Shown piece by piece: positions 48,490 through 59,713 of a stretch of DNA of 64,000 nucleotides. The translations under genes and the position numbers were made by a program. This DNA is from Ignelater luminosus (lineage: Eukaryota; Arthropoda; Insecta; Coleoptera; Elateridae): assembly GCA_011009095.1 (NCBI GenBank), contig VTPC01091038.1:225473-289472 (forward strand). Reading direction: 5' to 3'. The stretch's first letter is position 1; every line of letters starts with the position of its first letter. The notes below the pieces were generated by a model. That model searched no databases. It was given only the letters and a program-made list of their open reading frames with translations, and had not been told where the DNA came from.

Positions 48490-48914
48490 ACGTTCATTTG
48501 TTGCACTAGTTTAGCACTTTTTACACTAAATTCGTTCGTTTGTGAAATTAGTGCTATACTAACTTGAACTTATTTCTGTTCGTTTCTTAGAGTGCAGCTG
48601 CACTAATCTGAACTATTTGCACTTGGTTTAAAGGAGGTGCAGCAAACTTCAAGGTAGTGGAGAAAGAAATTCTAATCTTTTTGTTGTGCCGGAACAGCGT
48701 GTTAACCTAAAAAATTATTAAAGAAGCAAGTTTTCTCACTGAAGAAAATGAGCGAAGCAATATGGTATCAATGTGAAATGTGCAATTACAGTAATACAAA
48801 TGAAGATTTAGTTCATTTGAAATGCCATAATTTAGTGTAAATATAGCTGTCTCTTTCTTTGAACTTGCTGCACTCGTGACGTATAAAAAGTGTGCAAAGT
48901 GCAATCAAACGAAC
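48490..48914. repeat. Degenerate inverted-repeat element
   Basis: The left CGTTCATTTGTTGCACT...GCACTTTTTACAC is mirrored on the right by an imperfect inverted copy ending TGCAATCAAACGAAC. Internal GTGCAGCTGCAC is palindromic. There is no coding. It lies directly before the DD37E element and may be a small MITE. Confidence 0.4.
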
Positions 48915-48944
48915 AAACCTATAGATAAAAAGATAATTCTTACA

Positions 48945-50163
48945 TAAAGGTTGAACACGCCAAAACCTGGGCACGAATTAGAACTTACTAGTGCTAAGAT
49001 AAGAGACATAGGTTGTTTTTTATTTTGACAAAACATATCTAGTAGCCATAGAAACAAAATGTGACAATTGATATTTTTTGTTGTTCATTCGTTGTCAACA
49101 TGGCAAGCCGTCAACTGCAGCTACGTGAAATTATCTTGCACGAAAACACTAAAAATCTTCTAATGAGTTACAAAGCACTAGCAAAAAAGTTAAATTATCC
49201 TCAATCAATTGCTTGTTCTGTTTTAAAAAAGTTCCGAGACCGTTTAACAGTGGAAAGAAAGCCAGGAAGCGGAGGAAAACGAGAAGTGAAGAACAAAAAG
49301 AAGAAACAACGCGTATTACAGCTTTTTGTATCCAATCCCAAGTTGTCATCGCGTGATGTGACTAAAAAGATAAAAATGTCTCAATCATATGTACAAAAAG
49401 TTAAGAGTAGAGCTAGTTTAAAAAGTTATAAGGCAAAAATCGCACCCGATCGTAATGCTAAACAGAATTTAACTGCCAAAACGTAGATCGACAAAATTGC
49501 ACAAAATTTTTTTTAACAAGATATGAATGCATGGTGATGGATGACGTAAACTTAAAAAAAGGTCGAAGTACCCAAGAAAATACTTACTTTGGCAAGCTAT
49601 TTGTAGCTGTGGAAAAAGAAGTCGGTCATTCATCACCACGGGAATAATAAACCAGGAAATTTACAAAACGGACTGCTTGCAAAAGCGGCTTCTGCCTTTT
49701 CTACAAGAGCATAAGTCATAACCATTGTGTTGGCCAGACTTAGCCAGTTGCCACTATGCTAAATCAGTGAAAGAGTTGTATGAGCAAATGGAGGTGTTGT
49801 AGTTCCCAAAGACTGCAATCCCCCCAACAGTCCTGAACTTCGACCAATCGAAGGGCATTGGTCTATAATGAAATACATCTTAAAAAAGAAAGATGGAGAA
49901 GCAAATTCCGTGGCTGACCTACAGAAATCCTGGTCATGGGCTACAAAAAGAGTCAGCGATGAGGACGTGCAAACCCGAATGAGTCGTATACGACGTAAAG
50001 TACGTTCTGTGGCGTATGCTGGTAAATTAGATTAAACAAATATTGTTCACATGTAAAAGAAATCATAAATAAATAAAGTATCTCTTGTTTTTGTTCAAAT
50101 AATAACTTCTTTTTTTATAAAATAAAATTTTAAGTGGCCACGTTTTGGCGTGTTCAACCTTTA
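48945..50163 (+). mobile_element. DD37E Tc1-mariner-superfamily element, TA-flanked
   Basis: The inverted ends AAGGTTGAACACGCCAAAAC are exact over 20 bp and similar for several more. They sit at TA on both sides (48945-48946 and 50162-50163). The length is 1219 bp. The interior codes a broken transposase on the plus strand with the D-37 residues-E arrangement known from mosquito ITmD37E elements. Confidence 0.88.
49100..50035 (+). pseudogene. DD37E transposase, inactivated
   Basis: MASRQLQLREIILHEN starts at 49100 and the frame stays open to a premature stop at 49486, covering two N-terminal HTH regions. Beyond it, pieces in other frames show CMVMDDVN (first Asp kept, following Glu changed), WPDLASCHYAK (second Asp) and NPPNSPELRPIEGHW (final Glu). 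A one-base deletion lies between Asp and Glu. Allowing for it, 37 residues separate them. The C-terminal RRKVRSVAYAGKLD leads to TAA at 50035. It is related in style to the ITmD37E group and not functional. Confidence 0.85.
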
Positions 50164-52167
50164 CTACTCCTTTCTGGATCTTTAAAATTTTGAAATTCTG
50201 TCAGCAATGCACCAAGGCGTCCAAATCCGTCGGGAAGGTGCCCGGAACCCGACCCACTAATTGCGGCTGAATCAAGGGCCGCCGGCTTTCTTTATTACGG
50301 CAAAAGTTCTACACAACACTGATGAATTCAAGCGTCTTTTAACTAAAGTTCTTAACAAACAGAAACTAAATAGTTCGTGTTCGCTGCATTGTTTCTTTAA
50401 CGTGTCAAAATTAATACATAACACTTTTTAAGGAAACTGCGGGAATGATGAACACAAAAAGATATCGGGGCTATGAGAGTTCGAACACGGACAGCGGGAA
50501 AGATTATAATAACTAAATACACTGATTTCACGGGCAAACAGATGGTCACTTTACACAATCCTTCAAACAGAAGACTGAATTCAGCTACGATAACTTAATT
50601 TGGATTTAATTCTTTAGCCTGCGAATTCTAAGTCAGATCCATCACGATCAGCGGTATATTTAACCCTATTGGAGCCCATCTCGTAAAGTTAACCAAAATG
50701 CACCACGGCAACCACAAAAAAGTGAATTCGCAGCCAACAATTGTGACAAAACATCTGAACCCGGCATCTCACAAAGGTAACCACATAAAAGGCATCCCTG
50801 TCCCCCGAAGGGAATAACTGGTCTCGTCAAGAAACCAAGTTAGAATCTGAAAAATTGAATAATTTTGCGCATAACAAATTTGATACAATAAAAGAAGCCG
50901 GTTGTACACTGTACCAGGAAACCAAACACAGATGATGCATTGAAAATGGAAAATTACCAAACAAACGTAATTATTTCTATTTGATACGGCCTTTTACAAA
51001 GACATATCTTAGCATTTCTTCTGGCGACTGAGCCTAAATGTAAATAGATTTTTCTCCGGATCGGCGGCGGCAGAAAAATACACCCGAAACGTATAAAGAA
51101 TCTCGCGCTAGAGTGAAACACGTTTTGACGATAAAAACGAAGAAATGATCTTATTAAGTACAAAGAAACATAAAACAATTTATTAAATACATTTTATGAT
51201 GAAATAAAATAATAAATTTGAAAGAAATGCAAATATTCAAAGGAAATGTTAAATTTAATGGTTAAAATGCACACAAAGATTCATTGAGTTCACAAAAAAA
51301 GGTAGATCTGCGCATAATTTCCATTGACATTTAAAATAATGTTGCAATTTCGCTTGGAGTTTAGTTGAAGTGCGTATCACAAGCTTTACAATAGCTTGAT
51401 CCAACAGACTAGTAACTGTGATAAGAGATATCCGCTTCTAAACTCACTGATTTGTTTTGAATTTTATCAGTTTCCAGTTTAATTGAATTAACAGGTATTG
51501 AGAATATTGAATAGGAAGTTGAGAGCAGCGAGTTTCTAATCTAGCATTTCTTTTATGTAAGTTTAAAATAAAATTAAGCAAGCAAGTTAAGGACACACTT
51601 CTCCAAACTCGACAATTATATCCATAGAACTCTTCTTTTTGACGATCACCAAACATGCTCAGATCGGTGATATTCAATCGGGCAAAATGTAAACAAGATA
51701 GACCTCTAAAGCCGAAGTTGCTAAATGTTGTGATTTTGAATATATTATTAACCGCTTTTATACTTTTGGACAACTTCTGATTTAATTAATGCCTCATAAC
51801 ATGGGCCTTTTTAAGGTTGTATTCTCATTGCTGTCTCAGCTACAAAAACATTCCTCAGAAAAAATAAATAATTTTAAATGAATTAAATTTATACGCTCAA
51901 AACGACATCCCAGCTGTTCTAGAAATGGAAATGCTTGAATAACATATTCTAGATCTACTCGACTCTAGAAGTAAATTAATTTGGTAGAGTTGTGCTTATG
52001 AATTATGAAAAAAAGAAATTCAGACGAGAAGAGCTCAAAAAGTATTTGTTACTGAATGATTTTATATTAAATTACTTCAGTGATTTAGTTTAAATGGAGT
52101 GGAAAGACTCGAAAGCTTTTTTGCAATGGAGGTGTGCCATATAGAGTTATCTTTGGCAAGCTTTAAA
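50164..52167. other. No gene recognised; possible retroelement interior
   Basis: A GC-rich patch at 50215-50300 reads, on the minus strand, AATAAAGAAAGCCGGCGGCC and could be an LTR-like end. If the primer-binding site at 52168 belongs to the same element, this stretch would be its decayed interior on the minus strand, but no gag or pol motif could be read. Confidence 0.3.
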
Positions 52168-52185
52168 GCCCCACGTTGGGCGCCA
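52168..52185 (-). other. tRNA-Lys primer-binding site of an LTR retrotransposon
   Basis: The 18 bases on the plus strand are GCCCCACGTTGGGCG plus CCA, the 3' end of an insect tRNA-Lys with its CCA tail. The minus strand is therefore TGGCGCCCAACGTGGGGC, a primer-binding site used by some insect Ty3/gypsy elements. No tRNA body precedes it, so it is not a tRNA gene. An LTR should end next to it on the higher-coordinate side. Its partner LTR was not found. Confidence 0.7.
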
Positions 52186-53622
52186 ATTTATATAAATTCA
52201 ATGAAATAAAAGAATATTACCACAAAAATTTGTTTAAAACCAGGTGTTGAAGAGCAGCATTCAAGTATTCAGAATCTTCAAAGCATAAAATTATGAAAAA
52301 CACTATTTCTAAATTAGCATTATCAATGAACAAACACACCGTTTTTTTGAATAAATTGCCATATAATCATAATAGTCAGTATGGAAGACCATTATTTCCA
52401 ATTCAAAATGTTCGATAACGCGGTCAAGTACAAGAAAGGATTATCATTCACATCATTTTTCAGATGTATTTAATGGATTTGATAGTGTATTTGTTCATTG
52501 ATATTGCTAATTTGAGTCTCGTGCGTTAAAACAAAATTTTCTACCTTCCTAGAACCAATTGAGGAACGACAATTAAAAATAATATTCTGTTACGTATTTT
52601 TAATTGCCATTTAAAATTTTTATTCCTCGAAGTATGTACATAGTTGTAAAGAGAAACCTATAGTGGTTAGGTGTATACTCGCGGACTAGTTTTAGTTTTT
52701 GTGTAGAATCTAAGTGGAAAATTTTATTTTGTGAATAACGGATCGAGTGTTTTCAAATTCTTTATTCAGAATAGATTCAACCGATTAATTCGAATGACCG
52801 CTTCCGTTAACATTGTTAACGACCTATTTCCAACTATATTAAAGTTTGTATAGTACGTGCACGTAATGAAATGAGCGATGTAGTTCCTTGAGAAAATACG
52901 TTATCGATACCACACTGAAAGTTATGCAAAAACGATTTTATACCATGTAATTTAAAGACGGTTGCTGCATTTCTCCACCGTGTTAAACCAAGCGTGTAAA
53001 TCAAGCACCAAATAAACGGCTAAATATGTACAGAAATGTATTAAAATAATATCTAGTATCCAGTGGTTTCTTTTTTGTTTAGATCTGAAGATTATAAAAA
53101 GAATTAATTTATCCAAGAAATTATAACAAGTTGTATACAAAAAAAGAGAAAAAAGTTTGATAGACAACCATAAAATTATACAACATTAATTACTATAATA
53201 TTATTTCATTTCACATAACATTAAATAATTCGCTAAATTATTATTACAAAAGAAAATCTAATCTTGATTCACCATAAAACATTTTTTAAATTCAACTAAA
53301 TTGGTGATGAAGACCATGTTATATTACGGTGATTTATTGTAAACGCAATAATTCATTGTTAAAAAGCATTAGAACAATTAACTGTAAAAAAATATGGTAA
53401 TGTAACGGAATAAGAACTTCACTTACTTATCTAGATAATAATTTCACGCAAGAACAACGTCTGATTGTTCTAGCTAGCACAGCCTTGCTTAAGAGTAGAT
53501 ATTCGCTAATCCTTGCTATCCTTCCTGATTAGGTGATTACCATTCCAAGTTCTTAATTACTTCGCAATCGAGAAACGCGAAAAGGGCAATTAATTCGTTA
53601 CGTTCTATCTTGAAATTTTCCC
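52186..53622. other. Possible LTR remnant, then 3' flank of the receptor gene
   Basis: The first few hundred bases may be a decayed LTR because of the adjoining primer-binding site. No TG..CA boundary could be fixed. The rest is AT-rich without features. Confidence 0.35.
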
Positions 53623-53628
53623 TTTATT
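53623..53628 (-). terminator. AATAAA poly(A) signal overlapping the receptor stop codon
   Basis: The last Lys codon, the TAA stop and the next base form AATAAA on the minus strand, the same arrangement as in the PIH1D1-like gene. Confidence 0.5.
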
Positions 53629-55111
53629 TCTGTTTTGTGTCATCAGAAATATCGAGATATTTACAGCGCGACTGACAGACTTCCCTTGTCGGTGGTTCAT
53701 TCAATTCTGTTTTCCTGCGCTCATCTGATGTGTTTGTAGAATCGCTAATACCGCTCAAGTTGTGGCAAAATTCGCAAAATTTTTCACACTTCTCAAACAA
53801 ATCTTTTCTCGAATTCTCAGGACAATTTGGAGCTATCCCTAAGGAAGCCAAAGCAATGGTTGCACAAGAAAGATTACATCTAGTAAACAATCTTTGTTCG
53901 CCTTGCGGAAGTACTAATGTCGTTAAACATCTGTTTCTGCGAAGAGGCCTTATTCTACGTCTAGTATGTACAAATGCCTCATAGACTTCACCCCCATGAA
54001 GAAAATCTGATTCGGAATATTGAATTTGACAATTTCTACGACTTCTTTCTCCTGGACCTCGAAATGCTGGTAGAGGAAATTGAGGGAGATCCATCATCAA
54101 ACGGTGTATATCTCTTCTGGTAGAACACCATCTGCATATTAACACGACAAAACTCGTGGCTAAACTAAATGTTAAAAGTATCACAAATCCAACTAAGTGG
54201 CCTTCTTGCGATTTTCTATTTTCATCACTTGAATCTCCACAATCATCAATTCCATTTCCCACTAATTGCTTATTAATACATTTTCTATTGTTACACAAAA
54301 AGGAATTCTCTTCACATAATTTTCTTTCGCAATCCATTTCATCAGAATTATCCGAACAATCAGAATGTTGATCGCAAATCTGATTTTTCACGTGGCAACC
54401 TACACCATTTCGGCAGGGAATTCTACTTGGACAAATTTCAGTACAATTCTGTTCATCCTCTCCCTGCGGACAATTTAGAATTCCATCGCACCGCTCTGTT
54501 AAAGGGTCGAAACAGTTATCAGAATGATTATTACAGCTTGTTTGGCGATTTCCACATTTTGCGCAGTTTATTTCGTCTGAATGATCAGCACATTCATAAC
54601 GTAAATTGCAAATGTCGCTACTATTATAACATCCTTTATCATCCAGGCAAGATAAATCATAACCCACACAATACGTCTTATTTCTTACTGAAAATATTAT
54701 ACGAAATCCTTTTTTCCTTTGTGTATTCTCTGTTGTTATAAAAGAGATTTTCACTACGGCTTGACTTGTTGATAACATTTTTTGTGGGTACAATTTTGTC
54801 CCGCAAAATTTCTTATTTGAAACCGTTAGAGAATTATTTTTACAACAATCTTCACCTTGTCGGCAATGAAAGTCTTTTTCAATATCCAAATTTGTTACAA
54901 CAATTGTAATGGTAGTATTGTAAGGAACATGTAAAGACCAAGAACAATTTATATTTTCTGGGTATTGATTAGGATAATTTGGACTTGTTAAAATACCATG
55001 ATGTCCAATTAAATATTTTTCCTCACATTCTTGAGAACGTTTTGCATTTATAGCTTTACATAAACACACTTGTAGACTAATGAGAAATGTTATAATTATC
55101 GTCAATGTCAT
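53624..55111 (-). CDS. CUB and LDL-receptor class A transmembrane receptor, LRP3/10/12-like, single exon
   Basis: This is a 495-residue type I membrane protein. A signal peptide (about 1-19, MTLTIIITFLISLQVCLC) starts at the first ATG. A CUB domain (about 29-142) has GILTSPNYPNQYPENINCSW and GFRIIFSV. Four LDLa-type modules follow: about 148-183 (CADHSDEINC), 186-223 (CPQGEDEQNC), 227-261 (CSDNSDEMDC) and 266-297 (CGDSSDEN, final Cys missing). The acidic SDE-type motifs are calcium-binding signatures. A transmembrane helix spans about 305-326, then a basic stop-transfer segment (RWCSTRRDIHR) and a cytoplasmic tail of about 165 residues with a Cys-rich section and no named domain. Several N-glycosylation sites lie outside. 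Family knowledge: LRP3/10/12 receptors bind or traffic ligands at the plasma membrane. The ligand here is unknown. The absence of introns is unusual for the family and could mean a retrocopy, but no poly(A) tract or flanking duplication is evident. Confidence 0.88.
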   Translation of the reverse strand: MTLTIIITFLISLQVCLCKAINAKRSQECEEKYLIGHHGILTSPNYPNQYPENINCSWSLHVPYNTTITIVVTNLDIEKDFHCRQGEDCCKNNSLTVSNKKFCGTKLYPQKMLSTSQAVVKISFITTENTQRKKGFRIIFSVRNKTYCVGYDLSCLDDKGCYNSSDICNLRYECADHSDEINCAKCGNRQTSCNNHSDNCFDPLTERCDGILNCPQGEDEQNCTEICPSRIPCRNGVGCHVKNQICDQHSDCSDNSDEMDCERKLCEENSFLCNNRKCINKQLVGNGIDDCGDSSDENRKSQEGHLVGFVILLTFSLATSFVVLICRWCSTRRDIHRLMMDLPQFPLPAFRGPGERSRRNCQIQYSESDFLHGGEVYEAFVHTRRRIRPLRRNRCLTTLVLPQGEQRLFTRCNLSCATIALASLGIAPNCPENSRKDLFEKCEKFCEFCHNLSGISDSTNTSDERRKTELNEPPTREVCQSRCKYLDISDDTKQK

Positions 55112-58029
55112 TTTTTATGTCAATTTTTGTACATTTCAAAATTGAAAGTTATTTATGTATGTGCGCATTTTCTATGTTGGTAACGATTTTTACCGACTGG
55201 TTTATTAGAAATAAAACTAATATTTTATCAAGTAGTTTAAATAAAATGTCTGTATTTATAGCTATTTTTAGATTATGGAATTTACGTATCAGTCAAAACT
55301 AACAAATTCTTTGATAATATTGAATTATTGTGGTTGATTCACTTTTAATTGACTTGTGATGTTTTTTTAGTAAATTATTTTTTATTTGTTTATAATAAGC
55401 ATCTCATTATTAGACATATTGATAATAATTGTTAATACATCAATAAAGTTGTTTATTAAATATTTATGCAATATTAACAAATGTTGCTTTATAATTTGAT
55501 GCATTTACAGTTTGATTACGAGAACTTAATTGTTCCTGTTATAATAATTATATGTACAGTTATAATTCCATGTGATAAAAAATATTTACTACGTCAAGTT
55601 ACCAGTTTCTTGTACTTTCTTATTTTTGTTTTTTAGTTGAGATGATTCATTTTATAAAACACGCCAAAGTACAAGGTTAGATTTTTTTCCTGGAAACTCC
55701 TAACATATTGCAGCTGAATCAAATAATTTCTTTTTAAAATTGCCTATGTTGATTTTAACTGATAGCTGAAAAGAATCAAAAGCTACAGTTTTTGATTTGT
55801 CTCGGTTAGGGGAAGGGAACAATCCTAGTAGTTCACGAAAATAGAAAACATGATTTTTCTGTAAATAATCGGTTGGGAAAGGAAGTAATTGACTTCTTGA
55901 AGTTACTGAAATTGTAGAAGCATCTTCCAATCTATCATCACCTACTAGAAGTAGTGGTCGAAAATTTCTCATTCACAGTAATAATATTTCTATTCCATTA
56001 CAAAAGACCGTTCGTATCACCATGTAGCTCAATTAACCGTCAACAAAACCTATACTATTGTCATTAACAATCAGGTGGAATATTTGTTACCAACATGAAT
56101 AGCAATGAGTCTAAATTAGCATCTTAGGCAATTCCTGAGAAAATCTCAAACTTCGAAAGTTTGACATACCACATACGGTTATCTGTCTTGTAAATAGAAT
56201 GAGAAAGATAATGAAGTACCAATAGAAAACCTTCATCATGGCTATCACAAAGAGCATTTAAGTACGTACTTCCTAATGCACACATTTTACTTTTTCTTTC
56301 CAAAAATGTTAACTTCGAGCAATACAGCAAAGTCAAGTCAATATACTCGAATCTCATCAACTGAACAATCTTGATGAAGCATGTTGCATTGATAACTGCT
56401 ATTTTGCATTTAAATATGAGTTTGCAAAAGATTTTTTAGTTAAGAACCACCAGAAAATTCAAATGCCCCTGGTCTCAAATGATGAAGAACTCTTTCTCAG
56501 AATAAGGAGTTTTCAAATGAACTCAGTAAATTAGAAAAAAGCTTTTTGGCAAATTCTGTAAAATAAAACAAATAATCTCAAGAAGTTTTAGTACTTAGTT
56601 TTATAGTAGACTATTTGGAAAGATGTCTGCAGAAATCTGAGCAAAACTAATTGAATTAGAGGTAGTCGACCTTCTAGAAAAATGCCCGTACTGGAATAGC
56701 GGTATGTAAGGTTTCAACATGGCAGTAAGTAGAATCTTGAGGAGATCAAGACTTGGTTTTTGTATCCCATATTAAAAGAGAGACGTAATGTTAAGGGTAT
56801 AGAAGTAATTCCCTGGGTTGCTGATCTGACCATTTCCTGATAGACGAGTGGAGGAGTTTTAGAAAATCTGAACCGTACTTTAAGGCATTCCTACATTCTT
56901 AATATCAATAATTAAAACAGAAGAGTGTTAAAAATAAAATAATTCTCTGTTCAATTTTAATATTTTTTATTTTAATCTTTCCTTCCTAGCTTCAACTTTC
57001 TGTTTGTTTGTTACTTCCTATGAGTGGATGAGAGAACCCTGGAACGTTATTTCCCGATGGGGCCTTTCTAGAAAGCTTCCTTCTTTTCAGCCTACTAAGT
57101 GAGGTAGTAATGGTAACTACGTCCAGACAGTTGATTCTCATGATTTGACTGTTGGAGTGGTAGCAGCAATAAATTGACAGCTTAAGCGTTATGTCATCTA
57201 GAATTTAGGATGGAAAAAGTAAGTCGTGAGCAATTACAGACTATTATATTCTTCAGTCGTGGTTTGGTTGTTGGACGGAATAACTAGCGGTTGGATTTTG
57301 GCGTACCCAAATGATCTATCTGAGGTAACTTTCATACGCATGAAGTGGATGTGGTGTTCGTTAGTGGCCGACGGAATTAACGAAGGCTATGAAAGAACTT
57401 CGGAGACTCCATATCTACTGATCCCACGCTCCGGCAGGCGTTTGGTGCAAACAACTCAACGAGCAGACGATAAGTCCACCTTCTTTCCCGAGATGTGGAT
57501 GTCCTTTGAGCTACAAGGAGGGTAAGATGGTGAGCTGGGTGTTTGCGCCCCTACACAAGGTGAAGAAACAATGGACCTCTGAACATTACCGGACATTACT
57601 TAGAACTGCTCGTTTTGATTAATATGTGAACATAAAGTTATTTTTGTTTGGTCGTGAGTATGTTGAAGTTCAACAAATTGTCAGTATTACACCTTATGTT
57701 TTACTTAATTGTTTGTAAAAATTGCTTCATTTTAAGCCTTAGTTAGTTACTACTAAGTAACTAAGAATCTATAAGTAGCATTAGATGGTTCAAGGATAAC
57801 AAGCCACTCCACTCAGTCGACCAATATCAGGTTTAGTGAAGGTCAAGGTTAAATATTGTAGCAAAAGTGGGAATCAACGTGATTGAGCCCTCTTCAATCT
57901 TTCAGATCCATCAATAGCTTCAATTCTTGAGTATTCGACCAAATGATTTTACCATTAACCATCTTACTACTATCGTTTTTGATTTACTAACTTAATCGCG
58001 TCCTCTGGTAACGCTAGGTGTCGAGGTTC
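55112..58029. other. No recognised gene; two unassigned minus-strand frames
   Basis: Minus-strand frames at 56124-56360 (78 codons, ALGSTYLNALCDSHDEGFLL) and 55700-55972 (90 codons, LVGDDRLEDASTISVTS) have protein-like composition. They could be exons of a decayed or unknown gene, but I recognise neither. A plus-strand stretch at 57190-57640 also has broken coding-like sequence (HKVKKQWTSEHYRTLLRTARFD) of unknown origin. No terminal repeats were found. Confidence 0.35.
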
Positions 58030-59713
58030 TCCAGAATTTTTTCCAGTTTGCTCCGTCTCTGACCAGACGAGTGGCTTTGGATAGGGTGGTGTTCCTACCT
58101 CTCAAGATCTCCTGAATCTGACAAGATCAAGTAGATTCCTTGGCCCCTTTCAAGCCGAGTCTGGTCTGTCCTCATAAGAGAGTTGGCCACCCTGGTGTCT
58201 GGCATTCTAGTGAGGTGCCCAAACCATCTTAGCTGGCCTTGCTCTACCTTCTCCACAGAGCTGCGGATAGTGTTGTTTCTGACTCGATCCCTTCGTGTTT
58301 TGCCCTTGATCTTCCTCAGAAAATGCATTTCCATAACCTGCAATCTGCTGCGGTTTGATTTTCCTAGAGTCCAGCTCTCGCTACCATAGATAATTGTGGG
58401 GGCAAAAACGGTATTGTACACTACTTTTTTGGTATTCTTGGACATTTAGCTTAGCAAGGAATCCTGTCCGGAGGGCATGGAACAGTTGGCTTGCTGCAGC
58501 CACTCTGCTGTTCACCCCCTCATCGATCTTGCCCGATTCGTGAATTACGAAGCTAAGGTACTTGAAAGTTTCTACTTGTTTAGCGTCTTCAATGTAAATG
58601 CTGTATTGTGAAAGGATCATAATTCTCGTCTTGTCGGTATTAATAGTTATAAAAGTCCCTCGTTCCACACGTTCAGGTTGTGTTTAAGGTCTTTAGCAGA
58701 TCGGCAAGCAACGTAACGTCATCTGCAAAAGCAAGTTCAGAAAACCTTACTTGGACCATTTTCCAGTGACCTGCTCGAAACGGTCTGATACGGGGACGGC
58801 ATCTTTTCACTACACTGTCTATCCATCATAATGATAAACAGCAGGGGACTGAGGATGCAGCCCTACCTCACAGATTTCGTAGTGTAGAAGTCGTATGATG
58901 CGGTATTCCCTGTTCTTACGTATAGTTTCTACAGCTATCCACACCGTAATCTTCCAGGGTCCGCCAGAGACGTTCTTTCGGTATACGATCAAAGGGTTTT
59001 TCCAGGTCTATGAAGGCACAGTGGATGCTCTTCTGGTACATAGTCGCACATTCGCTTAATTGCCTCGTAGCCTTCTCTCGAGCATTCTGCAAGATACTTT
59101 GCTGGAGACACTCGGTAAAGATATACATCGGTAATTTCTACAATCTCTCTGATCCTTTTCTTGAATATCGGGACAACGATAGAAACTTTCCAATCGTCCG
59201 GTAGCTTCTTTTGTGCAAGAGCTAAGTTACAAATCCTTAGCATCATACTTAACCATTTCTGGTGATATATGGTCGTGGCTAACTGTCTTTCCGGTTTGTA
59301 TCTTCAGAGCTGTGTCTCTCGGAGCAAAAGGTTCCGGTACTGTGTCCAACGTTACCAGGGGTTCCGTCTCAGGTGCAGTATCCGTCCCTGCCAAAAGTTC
59401 CATGAAATGTGACTCTTTGATTATGTTCTTTAGAACTCGATAGAACAATCTCTGATCTTGCTTAAAATTTTCCTTAATTTTCCTGCCAAATTCCTCCCAC
59501 GACTACTCTTGAGCCCTCTTCACCGCATCTCTGGCTGCTTTCTCTGTTCCTTGTACCTACTGTACGCTGCTGCCTTTTCATCTTCACTTGCTCCTTAAAC
59601 CTCCCTTTCTTGAGCTTTATTTCTCTTTTAACCTCATAGTTCCACCACATTGTTTTCTTTTCTCTCCTTTTGTTCACCCTATTCTCGCCACACACCGGCT
59701 CCGCGACTTTCAA
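58030..59713 (-). mobile_element. Decayed LINE (non-LTR retrotransposon)
   Basis: Read on the minus strand in broken frames: WWNYEVKREIKLKKGRFKEQ (the segment between endonuclease and RT), LPDDWKVSIVVPIFKK, then CAFIDLEKPFDRIPKERLW, then the catalytic FADD box at 58718-58729. These are followed by INTDKTRIMILS, YGSESWTLGKSNRSRLQVME and GQLRWFGHLTRMPDTR. The order and the RWFGHL..RMP tail are standard for insect LINEs of the craniofacial-development-protein-2-like or RTE-like type; clade placement is inference. Frameshifts are frequent, the endonuclease is missing and no poly(A)-like 3' end was identified. Confidence 0.85.

Noticed and set aside
52168..52185. tRNA-Lys gene
   Set aside because: Only the 3' acceptor arm, part of the T arm and the CCA are present. 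The CCA is encoded and there is no D arm, anticodon arm or T loop upstream, so it is a primer-binding site.
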